Shown here: positions 42,780-51,631 of the stretch, piece by piece
Position numbering within the stretch: position 1 is the stretch's first letter
Layout: each line of letters begins with the position of its first letter
DNA from: ZAX-1 sp046533095
GTDB taxonomy: Bacteria > Bacillota > Clostridia > Lachnospirales > Lachnospiraceae
DNA: 64,000 bases
Reading direction: 5' to 3'
Assembly: GCA_046533095.1 (NCBI GenBank)
Contig: JAJQRA010000030.1
Span: 124,001-188,000, forward strand
Notes under the pieces: model-generated
Told to the model about the DNA's origin: nothing
Database searches by the model: none
The model's input: only the letters and a program-made list of their open reading frames with translations
Program-made: the position numbers and the translations under genes

Positions 42780-44561
42780 ATGGAACATAAATATAAAAAA
42801 TTGTTATCTTATTACAAACCATATATGTCGTTGTTTCTGGCAGACATGTGTTTTGCGATTATTGCGGCGGGGGTAACACTTGTAATTCCGCTCATTGTCC
42901 GCTATATTACAAATAAAGTGATTATATTGCCGGGCCCGGAAGCGTTAAATCGGATTTTGATCCTTGGGATTTTTATGCTTGCCCTTGTAGTGATCGAGTG
43001 CTTCTGTAATTATTTTATAACCTACTATGGACATATGATGGGGGTAAAAATAGAATATGGCATGAGAGAGGAGATATTTGGGCATTATCAGAAGTTATCG
43101 TTTTCTTTTTTTGACAACCAAAAAGTAGGACAGCTTATGTCCCGTATTACAAGTGACTTATTTGAAATATCGGAGCTGTTGCATCATGGTCCGGAAGATT
43201 TGGTCATATCGCTTATCAAACTGCTTGGGTCGTTTCTTATTTTGTCACATATCAACGTAAGGCTTGCATTCGCGGCATTTGCGATCATTCCGATTATGTT
43301 GCTCTATGCGATATATTTTAATAAACGCATGAAACGTGCATTTAAGAATAACCGTGTAAAGATTGCAGATATTAATAGCCGGATAGAGGACAACTTATCA
43401 GGGATACGTGTCGTAAAATCGTTTGCCAACGAATGGGTGGAAGAAGATAAATTTAAAGAAGGAAACCAAGGATTCGTATCAGCAAAGAAAGACAGCTATT
43501 TTTATATGGCGGGATACCACTCCGGATTAAATGCATTTACTACATTAATTACAATTATAGTTGCAATTGCAGGCGCTGTATTCCTTACCAGGGGTCAAGT
43601 CGAAATTTCAGATTTACTTACGTTTCTGCTTTATATCAATACATTTACGGAACCGGTGAAAAAACTCATCAACTTTACAGAACAATTTCAAAATGGGGCA
43701 ACCGGATACGAGCGCTTTTTGGAAATGATGGCAATCGAACCGGATATTGTAGACAGGCCGGATGCCATTGAACTTCAGCATGTAAGGGGAGATATCGCAT
43801 TTGACAATGTATCGTTTCGATACGATGAGCATATGCAAAAAGTTTTAAACCATGTCGATCTTAATGTAAAAGCAGGGGCATATATGGCACTGGTAGGCTC
43901 TTCTGGTGTAGGGAAAAGTACATTATGTAGCCTGATTCCAAGGTTTTACGATGTAACAGATGGAAAGATTACGATTGACGGAATAGACATTAGAGATGTA
44001 AAATTAAAAAGCCTTAGAAACCATATCGGCATCGTACAGCAAGATGTCTACCTGTTTGCAGGGACGGTTATGGATAATATACGTTATGGGAAACCGGACG
44101 CATCTGAAAAAGAAGTCATTGATGCTGCGAAGAATGCAAATGCCCATTCCTTTATTATGTCTTTTCCGGATGGATATGATACGGATATAGGACAGAGGGG
44201 AATCAAGCTATCGGGCGGGCAAAAGCAAAGGCTCTCCATTGCAAGGGTATTCCTAAAAAATCCACCGATTCTTATTTTTGATGAAGCAACTTCGGCACTT
44301 GATAATGAAAGCGAAAAAATAGTGCAGGATTCTTTGGAAAAATTAGCAAAAAACAGGACTACATTTGTCATTGCTCATCGGTTATCTACCATAAAAAATG
44401 CAGAAAAAATCTTGGTTTTGACAGACAATGGAATTGAAGAAGAAGGAAATCATGCACAGCTTCTGAAAAAAGGTGGAATTTATGCAAATTTATATTCTTA
44501 TGGAGAAGAACTTTCCATAAGAACCCCTCCGAGAGGATGTGCACTCGCGCAAGGGGAATAA
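42780..44561 (+). CDS. ABC exporter (membrane and ATPase fused)
   Basis: A 593-residue half-transporter. The N-terminal type 1 exporter membrane domain has six segments (about 15-310); the C-terminal ATPase has Walker A GSSGVGKST (near 371), LSGGQKQR (near 476) and Walker B LIFDEATSALD (near 497). It resembles the multidrug or lipid exporters that dimerise, and its substrate is unknown. The start at 42780 (ATG pair 42777/42780) follows GAGGAA; a longer frame from 42525 crosses the hairpin repeats and is unlikely to be used. The last 20 or so residues are encoded by a downstream repeat unit, so the native C-terminus was altered. Confidence 0.9.
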   Translation: MEHKYKKLLSYYKPYMSLFLADMCFAIIAAGVTLVIPLIVRYITNKVIILPGPEALNRILILGIFMLALVVIECFCNYFITYYGHMMGVKIEYGMREEIFGHYQKLSFSFFDNQKVGQLMSRITSDLFEISELLHHGPEDLVISLIKLLGSFLILSHINVRLAFAAFAIIPIMLLYAIYFNKRMKRAFKNNRVKIADINSRIEDNLSGIRVVKSFANEWVEEDKFKEGNQGFVSAKKDSYFYMAGYHSGLNAFTTLITIIVAIAGAVFLTRGQVEISDLLTFLLYINTFTEPVKKLINFTEQFQNGATGYERFLEMMAIEPDIVDRPDAIELQHVRGDIAFDNVSFRYDEHMQKVLNHVDLNVKAGAYMALVGSSGVGKSTLCSLIPRFYDVTDGKITIDGIDIRDVKLKSLRNHIGIVQQDVYLFAGTVMDNIRYGKPDASEKEVIDAAKNANAHSFIMSFPDGYDTDIGQRGIKLSGGQKQRLSIARVFLKNPPILIFDEATSALDNESEKIVQDSLEKLAKNRTTFVIAHRLSTIKNAEKILVLTDNGIEEEGNHAQLLKKGGIYANLYSYGEELSIRTPPRGCALAQGE

Positions 44562-44712
44562 TGTCGCAAAGCGACTGCGCTCGGCACGGATTCTGACAAG
44601 TCAGAATCAATTTTATGGAGAAGAACTTTCCATAAGAACCCCTCCGAGAGGATGTGCACTCGCGCAAGGGGAATAATGTCGCAAAGCTCAATTCTGACAA
44701 GGCAGAATCAAT
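44499..44712. repeat. 115-bp tandem repeat spanning the ABC exporter stop
   Basis: A 74-bp block beginning TATGGAGAAGAACTTTCCAT is identical at 44499-44572 and 44614-44687, with a partial third copy near 44709. Between them ATTCTGACAAG(T/G)CAGAATCAATT also recurs; at 44589-44608 it forms a perfect 9-bp hairpin. The first block holds the end and the stop of the exporter gene. Confidence 0.9.
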
Positions 44713-44769
44713 TCCTCCAAGAGGATGTGTACTCGCGCAAAAAGTTCTTCAAAAAGGAGTTAAGCATAT

Positions 44770-45687
44770 ATGGATTTACAATTTAGAAATATAACATTAG
44801 AGGACAGGGAACTGATTGATAAATATTTAGCGCAAAAAAAATACAGGGGATGTGAATCGGTTTTTCCAAACATTTATTTATGGAACAGGGCATATCCGAC
44901 ACAGTTTGCAATTGTTTTAAATACCCTTGTATTTAAAAGTGAAAATAATGGATTAAGCATCACATTTCCTGCAGGAAATGAGCAAGAGGTACAAGCCGCA
45001 CTTCCCGTGATGCTAGATTATTTTAAAGAGCGGGACAAGCCGTTTCGTATGCATTTTGTGCAAAAGCCAGAATTTGAGTTACTTTCACAATGGTATCCAA
45101 ATCGATTTTCGATTGATTATGATCGGGATGCGGCTGACTATGTTTATGAGACAGAATTGCTTACCACATTAGCAGGGCGGAAACTGCACGGCAAACGAAA
45201 CCATGCTAATAAATTTAAAGAGCTATATACGGACTGGAACTACGAATCAATCACAAAACAAAATGTAGAAGAATGTTTTCAGATGGGATTAAAATGGAGA
45301 GAAATAAACGGTTGTGAAACAGATCCGGAAAAACGTGATGAAATGTGCGTAACACTTAATGCATTGCGGCTAATGGAGGAATTAAAGCTTGCTGGAGGGG
45401 TATTGCGAGTGAATGGACAGGTAGAGGCGTTTACCATTGGAGAGCCATTAGATGAAGAAACCTTTGTGGTGCACATTGAAAAAGCAGTTTCAGATATACC
45501 TGGAATCTACCAAATGATCAACCAGCAATTTATAGCCCATGAAGCGCAGGGGTTTCGCTATGTAAATCGAGAAGAGGATACTGGTTCAGAGGGGATAAGG
45601 AAAGCAAAATTATCTTATCGACCGGCATTTTTAGTTGAAAAAGGAACTGTGAACGAGATCGTTGCAACGAATGCTAATAAGGAGTAG
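44770..45687 (+). CDS. DUF2156 (phosphatidylglycerol lysyltransferase C-terminal-like) protein
   Basis: A soluble 305-residue protein of the DUF2156 family, which has the double GNAT fold of the MprF C-terminal domain. Seen features are FRNITLEDRELIDKYL at the start, FPNIYLWN, KLHGKRNHANKFK and VNREEDTGSEGIRKAKLSYR near the end. There is no membrane domain, so it differs from full MprF. In MprF this fold transfers an amino acid from aminoacyl-tRNA to lipid; for stand-alone members the acceptor is unknown. AAAAGGAG precedes the ATG. It lies 4 bp before the COG0523 gene. Confidence 0.85.
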   Translation: MDLQFRNITLEDRELIDKYLAQKKYRGCESVFPNIYLWNRAYPTQFAIVLNTLVFKSENNGLSITFPAGNEQEVQAALPVMLDYFKERDKPFRMHFVQKPEFELLSQWYPNRFSIDYDRDAADYVYETELLTTLAGRKLHGKRNHANKFKELYTDWNYESITKQNVEECFQMGLKWREINGCETDPEKRDEMCVTLNALRLMEELKLAGGVLRVNGQVEAFTIGEPLDEETFVVHIEKAVSDIPGIYQMINQQFIAHEAQGFRYVNREEDTGSEGIRKAKLSYRPAFLVEKGTVNEIVATNANKE

Positions 45688-45691
45688 AAAG

Positions 45692-46978
45692 ATGACAAAG
45701 ATCGATATTATATCAGGCTTTTTAGGCGCAGGTAAAACGACATTTATAAAAAAAATGTTGGAGGAAGTGTACAAAGACGAGAAAATTGTACTGATAGAAA
45801 ATGAATTTGGGGAAATCGGAATTGATGGTGGGTTTTTAAAAGATGCAGGGATTGAAATCAATGAAATGAATTCTGGCTGTATCTGCTGCTCCCTTGTTGG
45901 GGACTTTGGAAGGAATTTACGGGAGGTGCTTACACGTTTTAAACCGGAACGTATTTTAATAGAGCCGTCCGGTGTGGGGAAACTTTCTGATGTGATAAAA
46001 TCTGTAAAAGAGCTGGAAGATGAGCAGGATGTAACGTTAAATGCCTTAATAACTGTGGTAAATACGTTAAAAGCATCAAAGCAAATGAAAGCATTTGGTG
46101 AATTTTTTAACAATCAAATTGAGCATGCGGCTACAATTGTACTTAGCCGAACGCAAAATGCAACGCCAAAACAGCTTGAAACAGTCGTAAAAGCAATGCG
46201 GGAGAAAAATGCAGATGCAGAAATCGTAACAACTCCTTGGGACGAAATCGGGGGAGAACAGATAGCAAAGGCAATTGAAATAGGAAAGAAAACCTCACTA
46301 GAACAGGAACTGCTGGAGGAGCAAAAAAAGCACGGGCATGGAATCCATCATAAGCATGGAGAAGAATGTGAGCATGGGCATAGCCATGAAGAGCATCATG
46401 GGCATAAACACGAGTACAGTCATGAGCACGACCATGAACACGACCATGGGCATAGCCATGAAGAACATCATGAACATGAGAACGATCATGAGCATGGGCA
46501 TAGCCATGAAGAGCATCATGAACATGAGAACGATCATGAGCATGGGCATAGCCATGAAGAGCATCATGAACATGAGAACAACCATGAACACGATCACGGT
46601 TATGAGCACGATCACAACCACGACCATGAACACGGTCATGAGCATGAACACGATCACAACCACGAACATGATCACAACCACGAACATGGACATCACCATG
46701 CAGAGGATATATTTACAAGTTGGGGCATCGAAACACCGCATAAATTTGAAAGAAGCGTTATTGAACAGGCAATGAAAGATTTTTGCACCACACACGATTA
46801 TGGGACTGTTTTACGCGCAAAGGGGATGGTTCCGGATACGGCAGGAAGCTGGATTTATTTTGACATGGTAGATGGAGAGTATGAACTAAGGAGCGGAGCA
46901 CCAGATTATATCGGAAGGCTTTGTGTGATAGGGGTTGAATTAGAAGAGGATAAATTGTCCGAATTGTTTGAAAGATAA
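45692..46978 (+). CDS. COG0523/CobW-family GTPase with histidine-rich metal-binding region
   Basis: A 428-residue GTPase. It has Walker A GFLGAGKTT (9-17), the metal motif CICC (Cys63, 65, 66), ENEFGEIGIDG and a C-terminal CobW_C domain. Between them, residues about 213-336 are dominated by His, Glu and Asp (HEEHHEHENDHEHGHS units, more than 50 His). COG0523 proteins are metal chaperones for zinc, cobalt, nickel or iron enzymes; the His-rich region could store or sense the metal. The start at 45692 follows GGAG. It is in a likely operon with the DUF2156 gene and the next GTPase. Confidence 0.92.
   Translation: MTKIDIISGFLGAGKTTFIKKMLEEVYKDEKIVLIENEFGEIGIDGGFLKDAGIEINEMNSGCICCSLVGDFGRNLREVLTRFKPERILIEPSGVGKLSDVIKSVKELEDEQDVTLNALITVVNTLKASKQMKAFGEFFNNQIEHAATIVLSRTQNATPKQLETVVKAMREKNADAEIVTTPWDEIGGEQIAKAIEIGKKTSLEQELLEEQKKHGHGIHHKHGEECEHGHSHEEHHGHKHEYSHEHDHEHDHGHSHEEHHEHENDHEHGHSHEEHHEHENDHEHGHSHEEHHEHENNHEHDHGYEHDHNHDHEHGHEHEHDHNHEHDHNHEHGHHHAEDIFTSWGIETPHKFERSVIEQAMKDFCTTHDYGTVLRAKGMVPDTAGSWIYFDMVDGEYELRSGAPDYIGRLCVIGVELEEDKLSELFER
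46457..46600 (+). repeat. 48-bp tandem repeats coding the histidine-rich region
   Basis: Units at 46457-46504, 46505-46552 and 46553-46600 are nearly identical and encode HEEHHEHENDHEHGHS (16 residues). Shorter HEHDHx units flank them. In-frame expansion of this array changes the number of histidines. The reverse strand frame rich in Met, Val and Phe is an artefact. Confidence 0.88.
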
Positions 46979-47051
46979 GCGAAAATCCAGATGGAACAAA
47001 ATGCGTATTCAGCCTATGGGCGCGTGCCGCAACACGCAGAAAGGAATAAAA

Positions 47052-47993
47052 ATGGAAATTCCAGTATATCTATTCTCCGGATTTATGGATAGCGGAAAAA
47101 CGTCACTTATTTGCAATACCTTAGTTGAAAATAAATTTGGCGAGGGTGTTAAAACATTGCTCATTGTTTGTGAGGACGGAGAGGAAGAATACGATGAAAA
47201 AGAACTCTTAGCAGCCAATGCAGAAATCGTTTCTATCAATGCAGAGGAAGAATTTACAAATGCTACGCTAACGGCATTTGATATTACACACAGCCCGGAT
47301 CAAGTATTTATAGAATATAACGGAACGTGGGAAATGGCTACTTTTTTGGAAATGGCACTTCCTAAAAACTGGATATTGGTACAGTCGCTGGCTACAGTTG
47401 ATGCTACAACATTTGAAATGTATCTTTCTAATATGCGTGCAATGATTATGGAACAATTGTTTCAGGCTGATGTTGTTATTTTTAATCGATGTGATGATGA
47501 TACGCCAAAAGCAAAGTTTCGTAGGGCCATAAAAGCGTTAAACCGCAAAGCCCAGATTGCCTATGAACGAATTGATGGGACCGTGGACAGTGATGACAAA
47601 GAAGAACTGCCCTATGATTTAAATCAAGAGGTTATAGAGATAACCGATATAGATTATGGAATCTGGTATTTAGATGCCTTAGACAATCCGAAAACATATG
47701 AGGGGAAAAAAATACGTTTTCTTGCCTTAGTCTATCGCCCGGAAAAACTGAAAAAAGGGACTTTTATACCGGGACGTTTTGCAATGACTTGTTGTGCAGA
47801 TGATGTAGCCTTTATCGGATTTAAGTGTAGGAGTGACAAATCTGACCAGATTACCCATAAATCATGGATTACAATTACGGCACAAGTAAAAGTTGAATAT
47901 GCAAAAGAATATCGAGGGAAAGGGCCGGTACTGTATGCACTTGATATGCAGCCGGCACAACAGCCAGAAGATGAACTGGTATATTTTAATTAG
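47052..47993 (+). CDS. Second CobW-like GTPase with TIGR03943/DUF1980-type C-terminus
   Basis: A 313-residue protein. The N-terminal half is a CobW-type P-loop domain (FSGFMDSGKTSL, NRCDDD as the G4 motif) but without the CxCC metal motif. The C-terminal third (IRFLALVYRPEKLKKGTFIP, MTCCADDVAFIGFKC) matches the TIGR03943/DUF1980 region that normally accompanies a YcgR/DUF318-type permease. No such permease is adjacent. The pair of GTPases suggests a metal-homeostasis unit. The start at 47052 follows AAAGGAA. Confidence 0.8.
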   Translation: MEIPVYLFSGFMDSGKTSLICNTLVENKFGEGVKTLLIVCEDGEEEYDEKELLAANAEIVSINAEEEFTNATLTAFDITHSPDQVFIEYNGTWEMATFLEMALPKNWILVQSLATVDATTFEMYLSNMRAMIMEQLFQADVVIFNRCDDDTPKAKFRRAIKALNRKAQIAYERIDGTVDSDDKEELPYDLNQEVIEITDIDYGIWYLDALDNPKTYEGKKIRFLALVYRPEKLKKGTFIPGRFAMTCCADDVAFIGFKCRSDKSDQITHKSWITITAQVKVEYAKEYRGKGPVLYALDMQPAQQPEDELVYFN

Positions 47994-48117
47994 CGGAAGC
48001 TGTAATGAAACGATGGCTATATCATCCATTTATGCCGGAATAGATTGGTGATGGATAAAGTGGCTATTTAGGGGATTAGTTACGGACAAACAAATTTGTA
48101 AGAGAGGATAATCAACG

Positions 48118-48705
48118 ATGAAAAGTTTGCTAACAAGAGAAGAAGCACTTGCATTACTAAAACAATACAATAAGGAGTCGTTCCATATTCTGCATAGCCT
48201 AACAGTAGAAGGGGTGATGCGCTGGTATGCAAAAGAACTAGGATATGAGGACGAGGAGGATTACTGGGGAATAACCGGACTTCTGCATGATATTGATTTT
48301 GAACTGTATCCGGAAGAACATTGCCAAAAAGCACCTGAGCTTTTAAAAGAAGGCGGCGTGGGAGAGGATATGATTTATTCTGTTTGCTCCCACGGCTATG
48401 GAATCTGCGCGAAACAGGAACCAAAGCATCAAATGGAAAAAGTTTTATTTGCAGCCGATGAATTAACCGGCCTCATTGGAGCCACAGCGCGGATGCGCCC
48501 ATCTAAAAGCGTTATGGACATGGAAGTTTCCAGTTTAAAAAAGAAATTTAAAGACAAAAGATTTGCAGCGGGCTGTTCAAGGGAAGTTATAAAAGACGGA
48601 GCCAAGATGCTAGGATGGGAATTAGAGGAACTGTTTTTAAAAACAATAGAAGCAATGCGCTCCTGCGAAGAAAAAGTGCAGATTGAAATGGACCAGGAAG
48701 GTTAA
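48118..48705 (+). CDS. HD-domain hydrolase
   Basis: The 195-residue HD protein contains FHILHSLTVEGVMRWYAKEL and GLLHDIDFELYPEEH, the His and His-Asp of the metal site, then CSHGYGI. This group is annotated as HDIG or HD-superfamily hydrolase, acting on nucleotides or phosphate esters; the substrate is unknown. AGAGGA lies before the ATG. Its last codons (MDQEG and stop) are the first unit of a 20-bp tandem repeat array, so the 3' end seems to have seeded the array. Confidence 0.82.
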   Translation: MKSLLTREEALALLKQYNKESFHILHSLTVEGVMRWYAKELGYEDEEDYWGITGLLHDIDFELYPEEHCQKAPELLKEGGVGEDMIYSVCSHGYGICAKQEPKHQMEKVLFAADELTGLIGATARMRPSKSVMDMEVSSLKKKFKDKRFAAGCSREVIKDGAKMLGWELEELFLKTIEAMRSCEEKVQIEMDQEG

Positions 48706-48826
48706 AAATGAACCAGGAAGCTAAACATGTAGCAGGAAGTTTAAACATGGACCAGGAAGATTAAAAATGAACCAGGAAGATTAAACATGCAACAAGAAGT
48801 TTAAAAATGCAATAGGAAGATGGAAA
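48688..48826 (+). repeat. 20-bp tandem array of ribosome-site/start/stop units
   Basis: Seven units of 19-20 bp follow one another, of the form ATG(A/G)ACCAGGAAG(A/G)TTAAAA. Each carries AGGAAG 8-9 bases before the ATG of the next unit. Several are complete four- to five-codon frames (MNQED, MQQEV, each with TAA). The array begins inside the HD gene and ends 15 bases before the lipoprotein gene. Confidence 0.85.
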
Positions 48827-48841
48827 AGGAATCGGGAGATT

Positions 48842-49846
48842 ATGAAAAAGAAAATTTTAGCATTCGTGGTATGTGGTGTATTGACGTTCGTCGCATTAGG
48901 CGGATGTGGAACAAAAAGCGAACCACAAGACACAGCGGATATGGAATATACCATCGGAATCTCGCAGTTTGCAGAGCATGGTTCCCTTGATAACTGTAGG
49001 GAGGGATTCCTTGCCGGCCTTTTTGAAGCTGGCATCAAAGAAGGGGAAAACCTAGCAGTATTGTACGACAATGCACAGGCTGATACAGGCACGGCGGGCA
49101 CCATTGCAGACAGCTTTGTATCCCAAAACGTGGATCTTATTTGTGCCATTGCAACGCCGAGTGCCATGAGTGCCTACAACGCTTGCCTAGAAACAGAAAT
49201 ACCCGTCGTATATACGGCAGTTTCTGATCCTGTTGGAGCAGGACTTTCCGATGAAAGTGGAAAGTCCATTGGAAATGTAACAGGTTCTTCTGATATTTTA
49301 CCGGTAAGTGCACAGCTTGAAATGATTCGTAACGTGTTGCCGGACGCAAAGAAAATAGGTATTATTTATACGACAAGCGAGGCGAATTCGATTAGTACCA
49401 TTGCAACCTACAAGGAGCTGTCAAAAGAATACGGATTTGAAATTGTGGAACAGGGGATTAGCACCTCGTCAGAAGTAGAAATGGCGGCGGCAGATTTAGT
49501 AGGAAAAGTAGACTGTATTTCCAATCTGACCGATAATACGGTTGTGTCTGCCCTGCAGACAGTATTAGCACTTGCAAATGAGCAGGGCATTGCAGTATTT
49601 GGAAGTGAAGTGGAACAAGTAAAGAGTGGCTGCGTAGCTTCTATGGGAATTGAATATTTTGAATTAGGAAAACAGACAGGCCAACTAGCGGCAAAAATTT
49701 TAAAAGGCGAAGCAAAGGCAAGTGACCTTCCGTTTGTGACGGCAAGCGAGGCAGAGCTGTATGTAAATACAAAGGCGGCGGAAAAAATCAGCCTTGTGCT
49801 GGACGAAGCGTATGTAAAAAGTGCGGCAGAGACGTTTGCAGAATAG
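48842..49846 (+). CDS. ABC importer substrate-binding lipoprotein
   Basis: A 334-residue lipoprotein with a signal peptide and lipobox (FVALGGC, Cys about 21). The body is of the ABC_sub_bind type (PF04392), a periplasmic-binding fold: YTIGISQFAEHGSLDNCREG, VYTAVSDPVGAGL, IGIIYTTSEANS. Such proteins (TrpX and relatives) pair with the permease and ATPase that follow. Substrates known for the family include aromatic amino acids; here it is not defined. No T-box is seen before it, only the 20-bp repeat array. Confidence 0.9.
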   Translation: MKKKILAFVVCGVLTFVALGGCGTKSEPQDTADMEYTIGISQFAEHGSLDNCREGFLAGLFEAGIKEGENLAVLYDNAQADTGTAGTIADSFVSQNVDLICAIATPSAMSAYNACLETEIPVVYTAVSDPVGAGLSDESGKSIGNVTGSSDILPVSAQLEMIRNVLPDAKKIGIIYTTSEANSISTIATYKELSKEYGFEIVEQGISTSSEVEMAAADLVGKVDCISNLTDNTVVSALQTVLALANEQGIAVFGSEVEQVKSGCVASMGIEYFELGKQTGQLAAKILKGEAKASDLPFVTASEAELYVNTKAAEKISLVLDEAYVKSAAETFAE

Positions 49847-49888
49847 AAGGAGACACCACAAAGTGTTCCATGCGAAGGAGCAACAGAA

Positions 49889-50770
49889 ATGACACTAGTA
49901 TTAAGCGTTTTAGAACAGGGGCTAATCTATGCTATCATGGCATTAGGGGTCTATATTACCTATAAAATACTGGATTTTCCGGACTTGACTGTAGACGGCA
50001 GCTTTCCAATGGGGGCTGCCGTAACGGCTGTCATGATAAGCAAGGGGACGCACCCACTGCTTGTTTTGGCTGTCTCTTTTGGGGCTGGGGCAGTGGTTGG
50101 ACTGTGCACAGGGTTAATCCACGTAAAGTTAAAAGTGCGTGATCTGCTCTCCGGTATTATCATGATGACGGCACTCTATACGATAAATTTACGGATAGCT
50201 GGAAAAGCAAATCTGCCAATCTATAATATGACGACGATTTTTGACAACGATTTTGTAAAAGCAGTGATTCCGGAGCGTATTTATAAATATCGTACCATCC
50301 TTATTATTTTGATTATCACGCTGTGTTCAAAATTTTTACTGGACTGGTATTTGAGTACAAAATCCGGCTTTCTTCTGCGGGCAGCCGGCGACAATGACAC
50401 GATTGTCACATCTATGGGCATTGACAAAGGCCTGGTAAAAATGATAGGCCTTTCGATTGCAAATGGACTAGTAGCCTTAGGTGGGAGCATGTTTGCACAG
50501 CAACAGCGTTTTTTCGATATATCAATGGGGACAGGTACGGTTGTGATAGGGCTTGCCAGCGTGATTATCGGAACAAGCCTTTTTAAGAAAGGTACGCTGA
50601 TTCGTATTACCAGCAGTGTCGTCATAGGCTCTGTTATTTATAAAACCTGTGTGGCGATAGCAATCCGCTATATGAAATCCGTTGATTTAAAATTTGTAAC
50701 AGCGGTCTTATTTCTGCTCATACTTGTGATGGGAATGGAGCGTAAGAGGAAGGTGAAACCAAGTGCTTGA
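49889..50770 (+). CDS. ABC importer permease
   Basis: A 293-residue membrane protein with eight or more segments, of the branched-chain amino acid/sugar permease type (BPD_transp_2). Features are ALGVYITYKILDFPDLTVDG and AAGDNDTIVTSMGID-like cytoplasmic loop GDNDTIVTSMGIDKGLVK, which docks the ATPase. Ribosome-binding site AAGGAG precedes the ATG. It is 42 bp after the lipoprotein gene and overlaps the ATPase gene by 8 bp. Confidence 0.9.
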   Translation: MTLVLSVLEQGLIYAIMALGVYITYKILDFPDLTVDGSFPMGAAVTAVMISKGTHPLLVLAVSFGAGAVVGLCTGLIHVKLKVRDLLSGIIMMTALYTINLRIAGKANLPIYNMTTIFDNDFVKAVIPERIYKYRTILIILIITLCSKFLLDWYLSTKSGFLLRAAGDNDTIVTSMGIDKGLVKMIGLSIANGLVALGGSMFAQQQRFFDISMGTGTVVIGLASVIIGTSLFKKGTLIRITSSVVIGSVIYKTCVAIAIRYMKSVDLKFVTAVLFLLILVMGMERKRKVKPSA

Positions 50771-51536
50771 ATTGATTGATATAAATAAACTTTATAATCC
50801 GGGTACCGTAAATGAACTCTGCCTGTTTCAAAACTTTAACCTCACCATAAAGGACAAAGAGTTTGTTTCTGTTGTAGGAAGCAATGGCTCTGGGAAAACA
50901 TCGCTGTTAAATATTATCTGCGGAAGCATCGGTTGCGATAGTGGAACGATTGTAGTAAGGGACGTTGACATCACAAAGCAGAAAGATTATAAGCGCCATC
51001 AAAAAATTGGGAGGGTGTTTCAAAATCCGGCAAAGGGAACCTGCCCTGCGATGACTATTTTAGAAAATATGTCCATCGCAGACAACAAAGGGAAACGTTT
51101 TAATTTGACAAGAGGAGCGAATAAAGCAAAGCGAAATGACTACAAGGAAATACTAAGAAGCGTCAATTTGGGGTTGGAAGATAAAATGGAAACGAAAGTA
51201 GGCGCACTGTCCGGTGGGCAAAGACAGACGCTTGCATTGCTCATGGCGACTATGACACCCATTGAATTTCTTATTTTGGATGAGCACACGGCAGCCCTAG
51301 ATCCGAAGACCGCCGAGATTGTGATGGAATTAACAAACAAAATCATAACTGAAAAAAAGGTGACTGCCATCATGGTCACACATAATTTGCGCTATGCCAT
51401 AGATTACGGCACAAGGCTCATTATGATGCATCAAGGGGAGGTCATCATTGATAAAGCAGATGAGCAAAAAAAACAGGTGAACGTGGAGGAAATACTGCGG
51501 ACATTTAATGAAATTAGTATTGAATGTGGAAATTAG
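50763..51536 (+). CDS. ABC importer ATPase
   Basis: The 257-residue ATPase has Walker A GSNGSGKTSLL (about 38-48), the Q-loop FQNPAKGTCPAM, LSGGQRQTLALL and Walker B EFLILDEHTAALDPKT. The H-loop is in MVTHNLRYA. Start codon GTG, overlapping the permease gene, with AGGAAGG upstream. It completes a three-gene importer with the lipoprotein and permease. Confidence 0.94.
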   Translation: MLELIDINKLYNPGTVNELCLFQNFNLTIKDKEFVSVVGSNGSGKTSLLNIICGSIGCDSGTIVVRDVDITKQKDYKRHQKIGRVFQNPAKGTCPAMTILENMSIADNKGKRFNLTRGANKAKRNDYKEILRSVNLGLEDKMETKVGALSGGQRQTLALLMATMTPIEFLILDEHTAALDPKTAEIVMELTNKIITEKKVTAIMVTHNLRYAIDYGTRLIMMHQGEVIIDKADEQKKQVNVEEILRTFNEISIECGN

Positions 51537-51631
51537 GAAGCGAAGAGATATAATAATTGCAATAATGCCAACGAATAGGGGAGGCATCCCTTGATTGCAT
51601 AGGTATAGTCGCTAAGGGGAGAAAGATAGAA

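Noticed and set aside
46298..46795. Minus-strand frame rich in Met, Val and Phe
   Set aside because: It is the complement of the histidine-rich repeats of the COG0523 gene and has no start signals.
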